Shown: positions 8,516 through 16,265 of the stretch, one piece after another | Layout: every line of letters starts with the position of its first letter | Numbering within the stretch: position 1 is the stretch's first letter | Source: Micromonospora eburnea | GTDB lineage: Bacteria; Actinomycetota; Actinomycetes; Mycobacteriales; Micromonosporaceae | Length of the DNA: 64,000 nucleotides | NCBI RefSeq assembly: GCF_900090225.1 | Contig: NZ_FMHY01000002.1 | Location: 5,518,001 to 5,582,000, forward strand | Direction of reading: 5' to 3' | Made by a program: the position numbers and the translations under genes | Notes under the pieces: generated by a model | Database searches by the model: none | What the model saw: the letters and a program-made list of their open reading frames with translations, nothing else | What the model was told of the DNA's origin: nothing

Positions 8516-9037
8516 TCAGAGCGCCCCGGTCTCGCCGTCGGTCAGTTCGCGGAGGATGTCGGCGTGCCCGGCGTGCCGGGCGGTCTCCTCCACCATGTGG
8601 ATCAGCACCCAGCGCAGCGACACCTCGCCGAGCTGCGGGTGCGGCACCACGTGCGCCAGGTCGAACCGGGCGGCCACCTCCCGGGAGCGGGCGCAGGCCG
8701 CCGCGTACGCCTCGGCCAGCGTCTCGACCGTCTCGCCCGGGTCGAGGGTGAAGCTGGCCACCGCCTCCTCCTCGGTGGTGAGGTAGACGTCGTCCGGCCC
8801 GGGCGCGAACAGCGCCGGGAACCAGTTCCGTTCCACCAGGGCGAGATGTTTGAGCATGCCGGCCAGGGTGGTCAGGGAGGGCACCAGCCGGCGACTCGCC
8901 TCGGCGTGGCTGAGGCCCCGCACCTTGCGCAGCACGATGGCCCGGTGGAAGTCGAGGAACGATTCGAGTACGGCCCGCTCGTCGCCCGTGCGGGCGAGGA
9001 CCGGGCCGAGCGTGGGGTCGATCGTCGGGTCCGCCAT
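8516..9037 (-). CDS. DinB/DUF664-family putative metalloenzyme
   Basis: 173 aa. The four-helix DinB-like fold is indicated by LAGMLKHLALVERNWF (metal His in LKHL) and the C-terminal WVLIHMVEETARHAGHADIL, which carries the two other metal-ligand His. Members with this pattern (DUF664) include mycothiol- or bacillithiol-dependent S-transferases (family knowledge), which fits an actinobacterium that makes mycothiol, but the reaction is not known here. The gene is convergent with the kinase gene, 6 bp away, and divergent from the small protein gene at 9120. Confidence 0.85.
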   Translation of the reverse strand: MADPTIDPTLGPVLARTGDERAVLESFLDFHRAIVLRKVRGLSHAEASRRLVPSLTTLAGMLKHLALVERNWFPALFAPGPDDVYLTTEEEAVASFTLDPGETVETLAEAYAAACARSREVAARFDLAHVVPHPQLGEVSLRWVLIHMVEETARHAGHADILRELTDGETGAL

Positions 9038-9119
9038 TCCCGGACCCTAGTGCGGGACCGGCCGGCCCGCTGCCCCGCTATCCGCTGCGGCCCGGCCTGT
9101 GCCGGGGCAGGATGGGCGC

Positions 9120-9326
9120 ATGGCTTCCACGGTGCAGATCCCCCTGGTGGGCGGCGCGGCCGACGGCGAGACGGTCACCGTCGAGCTGGACAGCAACGGC
9201 CGTCCGCCGCTGACCCACCACCACCTCGGCGCGGAGGGGTTGGCCGAGGCGCAGATCTACGAGCTGGAGTCGGACGACCACGGGGGCGAGCCGTGGATCT
9301 ACGCCTGGCGCGGCCCGGCGGTCTGA
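9120..9326 (+). CDS. Small conserved hypothetical protein (68 aa)
   Basis: 68 aa from ATG 9120-9122, with GGGGCAGGA at 9104-9112 as the ribosome-binding region. The sequence (MASTVQIPLVGGAADGETVT..., ending WIYAWRGPAV) is short, acidic and beta-rich, with no signal peptide, membrane segment or recognisable catalytic motif. A THHH run lies near residue 33. I do not recognise the family. Reading frame and codon bias match the neighbours, which supports a real gene. Confidence 0.65.
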   Translation: MASTVQIPLVGGAADGETVTVELDSNGRPPLTHHHLGAEGLAEAQIYELESDDHGGEPWIYAWRGPAV

Positions 9327-9333
9327 GCCGGCC

Positions 9334-10497
9334 TCAGTGCGGCACCTGCGCCTCGGCGGCCCGGGACAGGGTCCGCGAGCGGATGCTCTCCAGCACGCCG
9401 CGGGTGACGTGGGAGGTGGTCCGGGCCTGGTCGCACACCTTCGCCACCAGTCGGGCGGTCTGCTCCGCCCGCGCGTCCCGCTCGTCCCACAGCCGGTCCA
9501 CCTCGGCCAGCAGCGGGCCCTCCACCTCGCGTTCCACCCCGCGCAGCGCCGGCACGCCGAGCCGCTGGGCCAGGTCGAAGACCTTCCCGGCGTACGGCAG
9601 GGGCAGGAACGGCGTACCGGCCATGGCGGCGAAGATCAGGAAGTGCAGCCGCATGCCGACCGCCAGGTCGAAGTGGCGCATCAGGCCGAGGATCTGCCGG
9701 GGCGAGTAGTCGCCGTGCAGGATGCGTCCCCGCTCGGCGGTGGTCATGTGCGACATCACCCCGTGCGAGTGCCGGATGTCGTCGCGTTCCATCGGGACGA
9801 AGAGCACGTACGCGTCGATCCGGTGCACGAGGAAGTCACCGATCTGGGCGAGCAGCCGGTGGTAGCCGTCGATGTCGAGGCGCTCCGCGGCCCGGCCCGG
9901 CTCGCGTACGCTCAGCCCGACCAGCCGCTTGCCCGCCGGGACGCCCTCCTCGCGCAGCCAGCTCTCCGGGAAGTCCTCCGGTTCCAGCAGGAACGCCGGG
10001 TCGGCGGTGACGGTGATCGGGTTCAGCAGGCCGGCCTCCTCCAGCACCATCCGGGACTCCTGGTCCCGTACGGTCACCTCGGTCGCCCCGGCCAGGGTCT
10101 CCCGCACCATCCCGGTGTCCACGCTGTCGCTGAGCGGCCCGACACCGACCGCGTAGGTGAGCAGGGGCAGCCCCCGCTCCTGGGCGACCCGGACCACCCG
10201 TAGGTAGCGGCGGGCCTCGCGGTTGTAGAGGATGCCGCCGCCGCCGAGGATGAGCAGGTCGAGGTCGGCCAGGATCAGCGACGAGTCGGCCCGGCTGACG
10301 CCCTCCCAGGGCACCGCCTCCACGTCGGGATGGGCCATCGCGGTGTGCGCCGGGTTCCGGGAGAAGACAATGATCCGGGCGTTCGGCTCAAGGTGCCGCA
10401 GGTCGGACAGGAGACCGGTGAGGATCGCCTCGTCACCGAGGTTGCGGCCGCCGTACGAGCCGAGCACGCCGATGGTCAGTCCGGCGTCATCCGTCAT
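9334..10497 (-). CDS. Polysaccharide pyruvyl transferase family protein (CsaB-like)
   Basis: 387 aa from ATG 10495-10497, with GGAGGGG six bases upstream. The sequence starts IGVLGSYGGRNLGDEAIL, the hallmark of the family, followed by LDLLILGGGGILYN (about 77-90), AVGVGPLSD, VTVRDQESRMVLEEAG and the C-terminal AVGMRLHFLIFAAMAGTPFL. CsaB-type enzymes move pyruvate from PEP to cell-wall or exopolysaccharide sugars as ketals (family knowledge). No glycan-assembly genes are next to it, so the acceptor is unknown. It stands alone, convergent with the 68-aa gene. Confidence 0.88.
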   Translation of the reverse strand: MTDDAGLTIGVLGSYGGRNLGDEAILTGLLSDLRHLEPNARIIVFSRNPAHTAMAHPDVEAVPWEGVSRADSSLILADLDLLILGGGGILYNREARRYLRVVRVAQERGLPLLTYAVGVGPLSDSVDTGMVRETLAGATEVTVRDQESRMVLEEAGLLNPITVTADPAFLLEPEDFPESWLREEGVPAGKRLVGLSVREPGRAAERLDIDGYHRLLAQIGDFLVHRIDAYVLFVPMERDDIRHSHGVMSHMTTAERGRILHGDYSPRQILGLMRHFDLAVGMRLHFLIFAAMAGTPFLPLPYAGKVFDLAQRLGVPALRGVEREVEGPLLAEVDRLWDERDARAEQTARLVAKVCDQARTTSHVTRGVLESIRSRTLSRAAEAQVPH

Positions 10498-10570
10498 CCG
10501 TCGCCCCTCCCCAGACCCGTTCCGCGCCGGTTTCCCGCTGCACCCGTGGACATACCTGGGGGGTAGGGGG

Positions 10571-11146
10571 TCAGCCGGGCGCGTCGACCAGCCGGGAGAC
10601 CAGGGCGGAAACCACCTGGTCGACGTCGAACCCGGCGTCGATCGAGGTGGTCAACTGGTCGAGCAGGAACCCGTCCACCGCGTAGTGCAGCAGGGCCACC
10701 TCGAACGCGCTGCCGGGCAGCCCGGCCGCGACGTGGAACGCGACGTCGTCGGCGTACCCCCGGCGGAGCACGTCGCCGAGGGCGCGGCGCAGCTCGGGCC
10801 GGCGGGACGCCTCCAGCCGCAGCTCGAACAGCGCCCGGGTGAGGTCGGGTTCACGGGTGGTGCGCTCGACGATGTACCGCACATAGTCGGTCACCAGGGC
10901 GAGCGACGGCTCGCGCCGGCCCAGGTCGGCCAGGACCGCCGGGTCGGGCGCCATCCGCTCGAAGATCCGCTCGGCGAGGCCGGCGAGCAGCGCGGCCCGC
11001 GAGGGGAAGTAGTTGGAGGCGGTGCCGGTCGGTACGCCGGCCTCGGCGTCGACCGCGCGGTGGGTGAGCCCGCGCGCGCCGGAGGCGGCGAGCACCCGCA
11101 GCCCGGCGTCGGCGAGCAGGTTGCGTCGTTCCGGATTCCTGGCCAC
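10571..11146 (-). CDS. TetR-family transcriptional regulator
   Basis: 191 aa from GTG 11144-11146. The N-terminal helix-turn-helix is clear: LLADAGLRVLAASGARGLTH, then AVDAEAGVPTGTASNYFPSR (about 29-48), the TetR recognition helix. The rest is an all-helical ligand/dimer domain. It is divergent from the DHFR-like gene at 11238; the 91-bp gap holds two operator-like palindromes that share the half-site ACCACGACAG. It most likely represses itself and the divergent gene set. Confidence 0.92.
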   Translation of the reverse strand: MARNPERRNLLADAGLRVLAASGARGLTHRAVDAEAGVPTGTASNYFPSRAALLAGLAERIFERMAPDPAVLADLGRREPSLALVTDYVRYIVERTTREPDLTRALFELRLEASRRPELRRALGDVLRRGYADDVAFHVAAGLPGSAFEVALLHYAVDGFLLDQLTTSIDAGFDVDQVVSALVSRLVDAPG

Positions 11147-11165
11147 GAAGACACCCTAGCAATAA

Positions 11166-11182
11166 CCACGACAGGTGTTGTA
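11166..11182. promoter_or_regulatory. TetR operator candidate 1
   Basis: The stretch contains ACGACAGGTGTTGT, an imperfect dyad, within CCACGACAGGTGTTGTA. It shares ACCACGACAG with the second site exactly 30 bp downstream. It lies 20 bp in front of the TetR start codon, where it could block transcription of tetR itself. Confidence 0.6.
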
Positions 11183-11194
11183 CATTCTCTCTCG

Positions 11195-11214
11195 ACCACG
11201 ACAGCCGTTGTGGT
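11195..11214. promoter_or_regulatory. TetR operator candidate 2
   Basis: The site has the form ACCACnACnGCnGTnGTGGT, with 9-bp arms that match apart from two pairs, a typical TetR-family dyad. It lies 24 bp upstream of the DHFR-like start codon and repeats the half-site of candidate 1. Two sites 30 bp apart (about three helical turns) suggest two bound dimers. Confidence 0.65.
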
Positions 11215-11237
11215 TGAGTCCGATCCCCGGAGCCGAT

Positions 11238-11822
11238 TTGCGCAAGCTCGTGTACTACGTCGCCAGCACCCTCGACGGCTTCATCGCCGCCCCCGACGGG
11301 TCCTACGACTTCTTTCCCCTGGTGCCGGAGCCGGACGTGCTGGCCCACCTGACCGCCGAATGGCCCCAGACCTTCCCCACGTTCGCCCACGCCCAGTTCG
11401 GCATCGAGTCGCCGCCCACCGGGCGCTTCGACGCGCTGGTGATGGGCCGCGGCACCTACGAACCGGCGCTGAAGCTCGGCGTCGCCAGCCCGTACGCCCA
11501 CCTGAGGCAGTACGTCTTCTCCCGGTCGCTGCCCCCGTCCGACGACCCGCAGGTGGAGATCGTCAACGCCGACCCGGCGGCCTTCGTCCGCGAACTGAAG
11601 CGGCAGCCGGGCGGGGACATCTGGCTCTGCGGTGGCGGGCAGCTCGCCGGCCAGCTCCTCGACGAGGTGGACGAGCTGGTGGTCAAGCTGAACCCGGTCG
11701 TGGTCGGCAGCGGCATCCCACTGGCCGACCGGGGCTTCGCCCCGCACCGGTTCACCCTGGTCGAGGCGCGCCCCTTCGACAGCGGGACCGTCCTCCTCCG
11801 CTACGCCGCCGGGGCGCGGTAA
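11238..11822 (+). CDS. Dihydrofolate reductase-like (RibD C-terminal domain) protein
   Basis: 194 aa from TTG 11238-11240, chosen because CCGGAG ends 5 bp upstream and the conserved motif starts immediately (LRKLVYYVASTLDGFIAAPD). A GTG at 11250 is the alternative. The middle has FDALVMGRGTYEPALKLG and the C-terminus DIWLCGGGQLAGQLLDEVDE, the NADPH-binding Gly motif of the DHFR/RibD reductase fold. These proteins reduce pteridine- or pyrimidine-like substrates (family knowledge), but this subgroup is uncharacterised. It is divergent from tetR and is likely its target; the phosphotransferase gene follows 41 bp later. Confidence 0.88.
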   Translation: MRKLVYYVASTLDGFIAAPDGSYDFFPLVPEPDVLAHLTAEWPQTFPTFAHAQFGIESPPTGRFDALVMGRGTYEPALKLGVASPYAHLRQYVFSRSLPPSDDPQVEIVNADPAAFVRELKRQPGGDIWLCGGGQLAGQLLDEVDELVVKLNPVVVGSGIPLADRGFAPHRFTLVEARPFDSGTVLLRYAAGAR

Positions 11823-11863
11823 TCGGATTGCCTGGAACGGGCACCGCGTCGCACGGTGGACCG

Positions 11864-12799
11864 GTGACGGACGCGACGAAGAGCCGGATCCACTGGAGCG
11901 ACCTGCCGGACCCGGTCCGGGCCGCCGTCCAGAAGATCCTCGGCGACCGGGTGGTGGAGGCCGTCTCGCAGCAGGGCGGCTTCTCCCCCGGCACCGCCGA
12001 CCGGGTACGCACCGCCGGCGGCCGCCGGGCCTTCGTCAAGGCGGTCAGCCCGGCGCAGAACGATCGCAGCCCTCACCTGCACCGCACCGAGGCGCTGATC
12101 GCCGCCGCACTGCCCCCGGCCACGCCCGCGCCCCGGCTGCTCGGCAGCTACGACGACGGCGACTGGGTGGCGCTGGTCTTCGCCGACGTCGAGGGCCGGC
12201 ACCCGGTGACCCCCTGGCACGCCGACGAGCTGGCGGCCGTGCTGTCCACCCTGGAGGCGATGGCCGGCGCCCTCACACCGGCGTCGATCGCGGCGGCGCC
12301 CACGGCCGCCGAGCAGCTCGCGGCGGACTTCGCCGGCTGGCGGCGGATCGCCGCAGACCCGCCGGCCGACCTGGCCCCGTGGGCCCGCTCGCGGCTGCCC
12401 GAGCTGTGCGCCGCCGCCGACCGGGGGCTGGCGGCGCTGGCCGGCGACACCCTGTGCCATCTCGACATCCGCGCCGACAACCTGCTCATCGGTCCGGACG
12501 GGACGGTCAGCGTGGTGGACTGGCCGTGGGCCTGCCGGGGGCCGGCCTGGCTGGACAGCCTGCTGACCCTGATCAACGTGCAGGTGCACGGCGGGCACGA
12601 CCCGGAGGCGCTGCTGCGCGACCTGCCGCTCGCCGCCGGGGTGGACCCGGCCGACCTGACCGGCGTGCTGGCCGGGTTCGCCGGGTTCTTCCTCGACGGG
12701 TCCCGCCTCCCGCCGCCGCCCGGCATCCCCACCGTACGGGCGTTCCAGCGCTTCCAGGGCGACGCGCTGCTGCGCTGGCTGGACCGCCGGCTGCCCTGA
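11864..12799 (+). CDS. Aminoglycoside-phosphotransferase-family kinase
   Basis: 311 aa from GTG 11864-11866. The APH kinase fold is shown by the Brenner-type catalytic loop LCHLDIRADNLLI (about 197-209) and the metal-binding SVVDWPWACRGPAWLD (about 214-229), where DW replaces DFG. Upstream are a Gly-poor nucleotide loop (QQGGFSPGTADRV) and the Lys in AFVKAVSP. Members act on antibiotics, choline, fructosamine, macrolides and other small molecules; the substrate cannot be inferred here. It follows the DHFR-like gene on the same strand and may share its TetR control. Confidence 0.85.
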   Translation: MTDATKSRIHWSDLPDPVRAAVQKILGDRVVEAVSQQGGFSPGTADRVRTAGGRRAFVKAVSPAQNDRSPHLHRTEALIAAALPPATPAPRLLGSYDDGDWVALVFADVEGRHPVTPWHADELAAVLSTLEAMAGALTPASIAAAPTAAEQLAADFAGWRRIAADPPADLAPWARSRLPELCAAADRGLAALAGDTLCHLDIRADNLLIGPDGTVSVVDWPWACRGPAWLDSLLTLINVQVHGGHDPEALLRDLPLAAGVDPADLTGVLAGFAGFFLDGSRLPPPPGIPTVRAFQRFQGDALLRWLDRRLP

Positions 12800-12832
12800 C
12801 CGGTCCCCCGAATCCGCCTGTCGTTGACGGCT

Positions 12833-12949
12833 TCAGCGACGGTTACGGGATCGGCGGGTCGCCCAGACCCCGCCGACGATCGCCGCGGCCACCGGCAGGA
12901 GGCAGCAGATCGTCAGGACCACCAGGTGCCACGGCTTGATTGCTCCCAT
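12833..12949 (-). CDS. 38-aa single-helix membrane microprotein
   Basis: The frame ATG 12947-12949 to TGA 12833-12835 encodes MGAIKPWHLVVLTICCLL, a hydrophobic stretch to VGGVWA, and a basic tail TRRSRNRR. It would be one membrane helix with a cytoplasmic positive end. The first residues closely resemble the start of actinobacterial TatA (MGALKPWH), but the amphipathic helix and acidic tail of TatA are absent. No strong ribosome-binding site is visible. Function unknown; it could be a stand-alone small membrane protein or a trimmed TatA-like copy. Confidence 0.6.
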   Translation of the reverse strand: MGAIKPWHLVVLTICCLLPVAAAIVGGVWATRRSRNRR

Positions 12950-13021
12950 GGCCGGGAGGATAGGCCCGGCTGACCAACGCCGCTGTCCCTGCCGATGCGT
13001 GGTGTGGCGCTGTGGCGAGGA

Positions 13022-13210
13022 TCAGGGGCGCTTGGCGAAGTCGACGAAGGCGCGCCAGCTCTGTGGGGTGAAGACGAGGACCGGGCCCGCCGGGTCCTTG
13101 CTGTCGCGTACGCCGATGACGCCGGGCAGGTTGTCGGCCACCTCGACACACGACCCACCGTTCGAGCCCGAGCGGGTGGACTTGCGCCATCGGGCACCGC
13201 TCATGTCCAT
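13022..13210 (-). CDS. DUF397 domain protein
   Basis: 62 aa from ATG 13208-13210, with AAGGAAG about 9 bp upstream (a second ATG two codons later is possible). The sequence is a textbook DUF397 domain: MSGARWRKSTRSGSNGGSCV, then VADNLPGVIGVRDSKDPAGP and WRAFVDFAK near the end. DUF397 proteins are nearly always encoded beside an XRE/DUF5753 regulator in actinomycetes, where the two form a regulator/antagonist pair, as with WhiJ-like and Scr-type modules (family knowledge). The XRE gene lies just upstream on the same strand. Confidence 0.93.
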   Translation of the reverse strand: MDMSGARWRKSTRSGSNGGSCVEVADNLPGVIGVRDSKDPAGPVLVFTPQSWRAFVDFAKRP

Positions 13211-13229
13211 GTCTGCGCCGCTTCCTTGA

Positions 13230-14000
13230 TCAGGTTGAGTGACTGCCTGCGGGACAGGGCTTCTCCACGGACGCCTCCCACCGCTGGTGAAGGTTAGCAA
13301 TGTCATCAGCCTGGGTTACCACCTGCGCGCGGACCTGGTGATCAAGGTGCGCCACCACCGAGCCGTCGCTCAGGGTGGCCAGGATGAAGCCGCCCTGCAG
13401 GGCAGGGTAGAGCCCGGCGTCCTCGGGCACCACGAGTATCTGGACGTGCGGCAGCTCGGCGGTCTTGGCCAGATGGGCGAGCTGCTGTCCCATCAGCTCG
13501 GGGTGCCCCTTCATCGGACGACGCAGCACCATCACATCAAGAACGGCAACAACGTGACAGGCAGGTTCTCTGGTGAGAATCGCCTGCCGCCCGAGCCGGG
13601 AGGAAACCCGCTGCTCGATCTCTTCGACGGTGAGCAGGCTGCCTGCCAGCGTCATCCGAGCGTATGCCTCGGTCTGCAGGATGCCGGGAACGTACGCCGG
13701 CTCGTACCACCTCAGCAGCCTCGCGTCCCGCTCGTTGTCGATCCAGGCGCGTAGCCAGGGCAACGCGTCCTCGTCCAACGACGCGCGCCGAAGCAGCCGG
13801 CCGAACATCCCACCGGTGCCCAGTGCTTCGTCCAGCGCGGCGAGGTAGTCCGCCTTGGGCGGGCGCTGGCCGGTCTCCACGCCGGAGACATGGGACGCGG
13901 AGTAGTTGATGCGCCTGGCCAGTTCTTCCTGGCTGAGACCGGCTCGGATCCGGGCCTGCCGCAGCTCGCCGGCGATGAACTCCCACCACGACGCGCCCAT
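13230..14000 (-). CDS. XRE-family regulator with DUF5753 (Scr1/WhiJ-like)
   Basis: 256 aa from ATG 13998-14000. The helix-turn-helix (GLSQEELARRINYSASHVSG, about 24-43, then ETGQRPPKADY) is followed by a DUF5753 effector domain (LLRWYEPAYVPGILQTEAYA, RQAILTREPACHVVAVLDVM, HVQILVVPEDAGLYPALQGG). The start gives MGASWWEFIAGELRQARIRA, the usual beginning for this family; an in-frame GTG at 14042 would add 14 residues. It precedes the DUF397 gene by 19 bp and likely forms a functional pair with it, possibly controlling development or secondary metabolism. Confidence 0.93.
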   Translation of the reverse strand: MGASWWEFIAGELRQARIRAGLSQEELARRINYSASHVSGVETGQRPPKADYLAALDEALGTGGMFGRLLRRASLDEDALPWLRAWIDNERDARLLRWYEPAYVPGILQTEAYARMTLAGSLLTVEEIEQRVSSRLGRQAILTREPACHVVAVLDVMVLRRPMKGHPELMGQQLAHLAKTAELPHVQILVVPEDAGLYPALQGGFILATLSDGSVVAHLDHQVRAQVVTQADDIANLHQRWEASVEKPCPAGSHST

Positions 14001-14232
14001 GCTCCGCCCTGCCTCTCCCAGGTTTCCCGGTGAACTTCCCACGGCCTCTCACGGACCGGCCCTGGCCTGCTCAGCCGCCGCTCAGGGCGTCGAAAGCTCT
14101 TCCGAGCGTAGTGGTGTCCTCAGCAGACTGTCACGCAGCGGGCCTCCTCCCGTCCGGCCCGCTGCGGGGCCGCCCTCGGACCCTCCCCCGGTGCCTGGGC
14201 GGCCCCGACCCGTATCCAACAAGGAGAACTCG

Positions 14233-14424
14233 ATGCGTAACGCGCTGCGCTGGTTCCGGTGCCGCACCGCCGTGCCCCCGCAACCCCTGCCCCGCCGGGT
14301 GAAGGGCGACAACCTGCCAGAGTGGATGTGCGAACCGACGCGCGTGCATCCGACGATGCGGCCGGGCAGCCCCGGCCGGCTGACCCGGGGCCAGGAGTGG
14401 CGGGCCAACGGCGGTCGCTGGTGA
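14233..14424 (+). CDS. Small basic hypothetical protein (63 aa) beside the XRE/DUF397 pair
   Basis: 63 aa from ATG 14233-14235, with a strong AAGGAG at 14221-14226. The protein is rich in Arg and Pro (MRNALRWFRCRTAVPPQPLP, ending GQEWRANGGRW) with no known domain. It overlaps the next gene by 4 bp (GTGA), so the two are translationally coupled. It is divergent from the XRE gene, a common arrangement for targets of such regulators. Confidence 0.7.
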   Translation: MRNALRWFRCRTAVPPQPLPRRVKGDNLPEWMCEPTRVHPTMRPGSPGRLTRGQEWRANGGRW

Positions 14425-14783
14425 CCGGCCCCGAACGGCACCTCGCCAGGTTTCCGATACCGCGCCTCGGGCCGTACCCCGATCGGCCACGGCCCTACCC
14501 ACCCGGCCAGCCGCCGCACCTGCCGATCCGGCCGCTCTGGGTGTGCCGGGCCTGCGGGCAGCCGTGGCCGTGCGCCGAGGCCCGCCTGCTGCTCAAGGTC
14601 GAGTACGACGACCACCCCGTCGACCTGGCCGTCTACCTGTCCGGGCTCTACCACGAGGCGACCCACGACCTGTTCCGGCTCAACCCGCACGACGGTCCCA
14701 CCCCGCGCGAACTCTTCGAACGGTTCGTCGCCTGGGGCCCGTACCGGAAGGGCCTGGTCGACCCACCGCCCGGACACGGATGA
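14421..14783 (+). CDS. Hypothetical protein with CxxC...C motif
   Basis: 120 aa from GTG 14421-14423, which overlaps the previous stop. The middle holds LWVCRACGQPWPCAEARLLL (about 36-55), a Cys-rich knuckle that could bind zinc, followed by an acidic helical part (DLAVYLSGLYHEATHDLFRL) and a conserved-looking end LFERFVAWGPYRKGL. I know related short proteins beside XRE/DUF397 genes in Micromonosporaceae but no function for them. It is inferred to belong to the same regulatory module. Confidence 0.7.
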   Translation: MTGPERHLARFPIPRLGPYPDRPRPYPPGQPPHLPIRPLWVCRACGQPWPCAEARLLLKVEYDDHPVDLAVYLSGLYHEATHDLFRLNPHDGPTPRELFERFVAWGPYRKGLVDPPPGHG

Positions 14784-14799
14784 GCCGAGACGCCCAGGC

Positions 14800-15597
14800 T
14801 CAGCCGGGCGGGCGTACCTCGTGGGTGAGGAACGGCAGGGCGGCGGCGGGCAGCGCCGGCGACCCGATGATGTCGTAGTGGGTCAGGCCGGGCAGCACAG
14901 CCAGCCGGGACGCCGGCCGGTCGGTGCCGTCCCAGCCGGCGTCCCGGTGCCCGCCGCCGAGCAGCCCGAAGAACTCCGCCATGTGGCTGACGGGGATCGA
15001 GTCGGCGTCGGCGTAGACCAGCAGGACCGGCAGGGCGAGGGCGGCGACCTCGGCGGACCAGTCGTAGTCGCGGCGCAGCAGCTCGCCGGTCTTGGCCCAG
15101 AGCGTCGGCCAGTCCTGCGGGCGTGGCGCCACCCGCTCGTACAGCTCGTGAGGCGGGGAGCCGCGCATCTGCTCGGCCACCCGCTCGTCCTGGGCCGCCA
15201 TCGCGGCCAGCACCTCCGGGTACCAGCCCCGCCGCCGGCACGGGGTGGAGACCAGCACCAGGCGGCGGACCCGGTCGGGGTGCTGGATCGCGGTACGCAG
15301 GGCCACCCCGCCGCCGAGCGAGTAGCCCAGCACGTCGGCCCCGGGCAGGTCGAGGTGGCGCAGCAGCGCGCCGACGTCGTCGGCCATCGTCTCGTAGCGC
15401 AGCGGGCGGTCGACGTCGGCGGTGCGGCCGTGCCCCTGGAGGTCGACCGCGATCACCTGCCGGCGGGCGGCCAGCGCGGGCCGGATCGGGGCGAACATCT
15501 CCACCGACCCGTAGCCGCCGTGCAGCAGCACCAGGGGTTTTCCCGTGCCGTGCACCTCGTACCAGAGCCGCACCCCGTTGACGTCCGCGTAGCCCAT
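14800..15597 (-). CDS. Alpha/beta-fold hydrolase
   Basis: 265 aa from ATG 15595-15597, with GGAGGG six bases upstream. The catalytic triad is visible: nucleophile elbow LGYSLGGGVALR (Ser near 93), acid in LLVYADADSIPV, and His in LPGLTHYDIIG. The oxyanion region is LVLLHGGYGSVEMF. The sequence is close to soluble esterase/haloperoxidase-like hydrolases; the substrate is unknown. A perfect inverted repeat lies about 90 bp upstream of the start and may be its operator. Confidence 0.9.
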   Translation of the reverse strand: MGYADVNGVRLWYEVHGTGKPLVLLHGGYGSVEMFAPIRPALAARRQVIAVDLQGHGRTADVDRPLRYETMADDVGALLRHLDLPGADVLGYSLGGGVALRTAIQHPDRVRRLVLVSTPCRRRGWYPEVLAAMAAQDERVAEQMRGSPPHELYERVAPRPQDWPTLWAKTGELLRRDYDWSAEVAALALPVLLVYADADSIPVSHMAEFFGLLGGGHRDAGWDGTDRPASRLAVLPGLTHYDIIGSPALPAAALPFLTHEVRPPG

Positions 15598-15685
15598 CCG
15601 GTTCCCTCCGTCGGTTCGGACCAGCTTCCCGCACCCGCCACCCGTCGGTGGCCGCTTCTGAGGGGGAACGCCGACGCCACATCGT

Positions 15686-15707
15686 ACTCATCGATCCATC
15701 GATGAGT
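15686..15707. promoter_or_regulatory. Perfect 10-bp inverted repeat, operator candidate
   Basis: Arms ACTCATCGAT (15686-15695) and ATCGATGAGT (15698-15707) are perfect, with a 2-bp spacer. The site is AT-richer than its surroundings and lies 89 bp upstream of the hydrolase start, so an operator is more likely than a terminator. The cognate regulator is not next to it. Confidence 0.55.
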
Positions 15708-15722
15708 GCTTTCGAACGTGGT

Positions 15723-15755
15723 GGCCCGGCGGCGGGGACGCCCCGCCGCCGGGCC
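15723..15755 (-). terminator. GC-rich hairpin after the GNAT gene
   Basis: Arms of 15 bp (15723-15737 and 15741-15755) pair perfectly around a 3-nt loop. The hairpin follows the stop of the GNAT gene at once and has no strong U tract, as is usual for actinobacterial terminators. Confidence 0.75.
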
Positions 15756-15761
15756 GTCGGA

Positions 15762-16265
15762 TCACCGCCCGGTCAGCTCGGCGGCGGTGAGCACGTACCG
15801 GTGCAGCAGGCCCTCGTCACCGTGGACCGTGCCGTCCCGGCGCAGGCCGGCCTTCTCCAGCACCCGCACCGACGGCCGGTTGGCCGGGTCCACGGTGGCG
15901 TACACCACGTCCACGCAGGGTGCCGTGAGGGCGTACGCGACCAGCGCGCGGACGGCCTCGGTGGTGTAACCCCGGCAGCGCCGGGACGGGGCGACGCCGT
16001 AGCCGAACTCGACGGCGCCGGCGGTGGGCGGCCATTTCAGGCCGATCCCGCCCACGGCCAGGCCGGTATCCCGTTCGATCATCAGGTAGTGCCCGTGCGG
16101 CCGTTCCGGCTCGCGGGTGAGCCGGCCGGCGATCATGCGGTCGGCCTCGCCGGGGAAGTCCGCAGCCCAGTGCGGGCAGCGCTCACCGGCGGCGGCGACG
16201 GCGGCCTCCTCGGCCGGCCACGGGCGCAGCACGAGTCGGTCGGTGGTCAGGTCGGGAAAGAACAA
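15762..16265 (-). CDS. GNAT-family N-acetyltransferase (RimJ-like)
   Basis: 167 aa from TTG 16263-16265; TTGGAG about 6 bp upstream decides this rare start. The N-terminus FFPDLTTDRLVLRPWPAEEA is typical of RimJ/RimL-type acetyltransferases. Motif A for acetyl-CoA is RRCRGYTTEAVRALVAYAL (about 94-112), preceded by AVEFGYGVAPSRRC and followed by ANRPSVRVLEKAGLRRDGTV. It should transfer acetyl from CoA to an amine, either a protein N-terminus or a small molecule. It ends at a strong hairpin. Confidence 0.9.
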   Translation of the reverse strand: MFFPDLTTDRLVLRPWPAEEAAVAAAGERCPHWAADFPGEADRMIAGRLTREPERPHGHYLMIERDTGLAVGGIGLKWPPTAGAVEFGYGVAPSRRCRGYTTEAVRALVAYALTAPCVDVVYATVDPANRPSVRVLEKAGLRRDGTVHGDEGLLHRYVLTAAELTGR

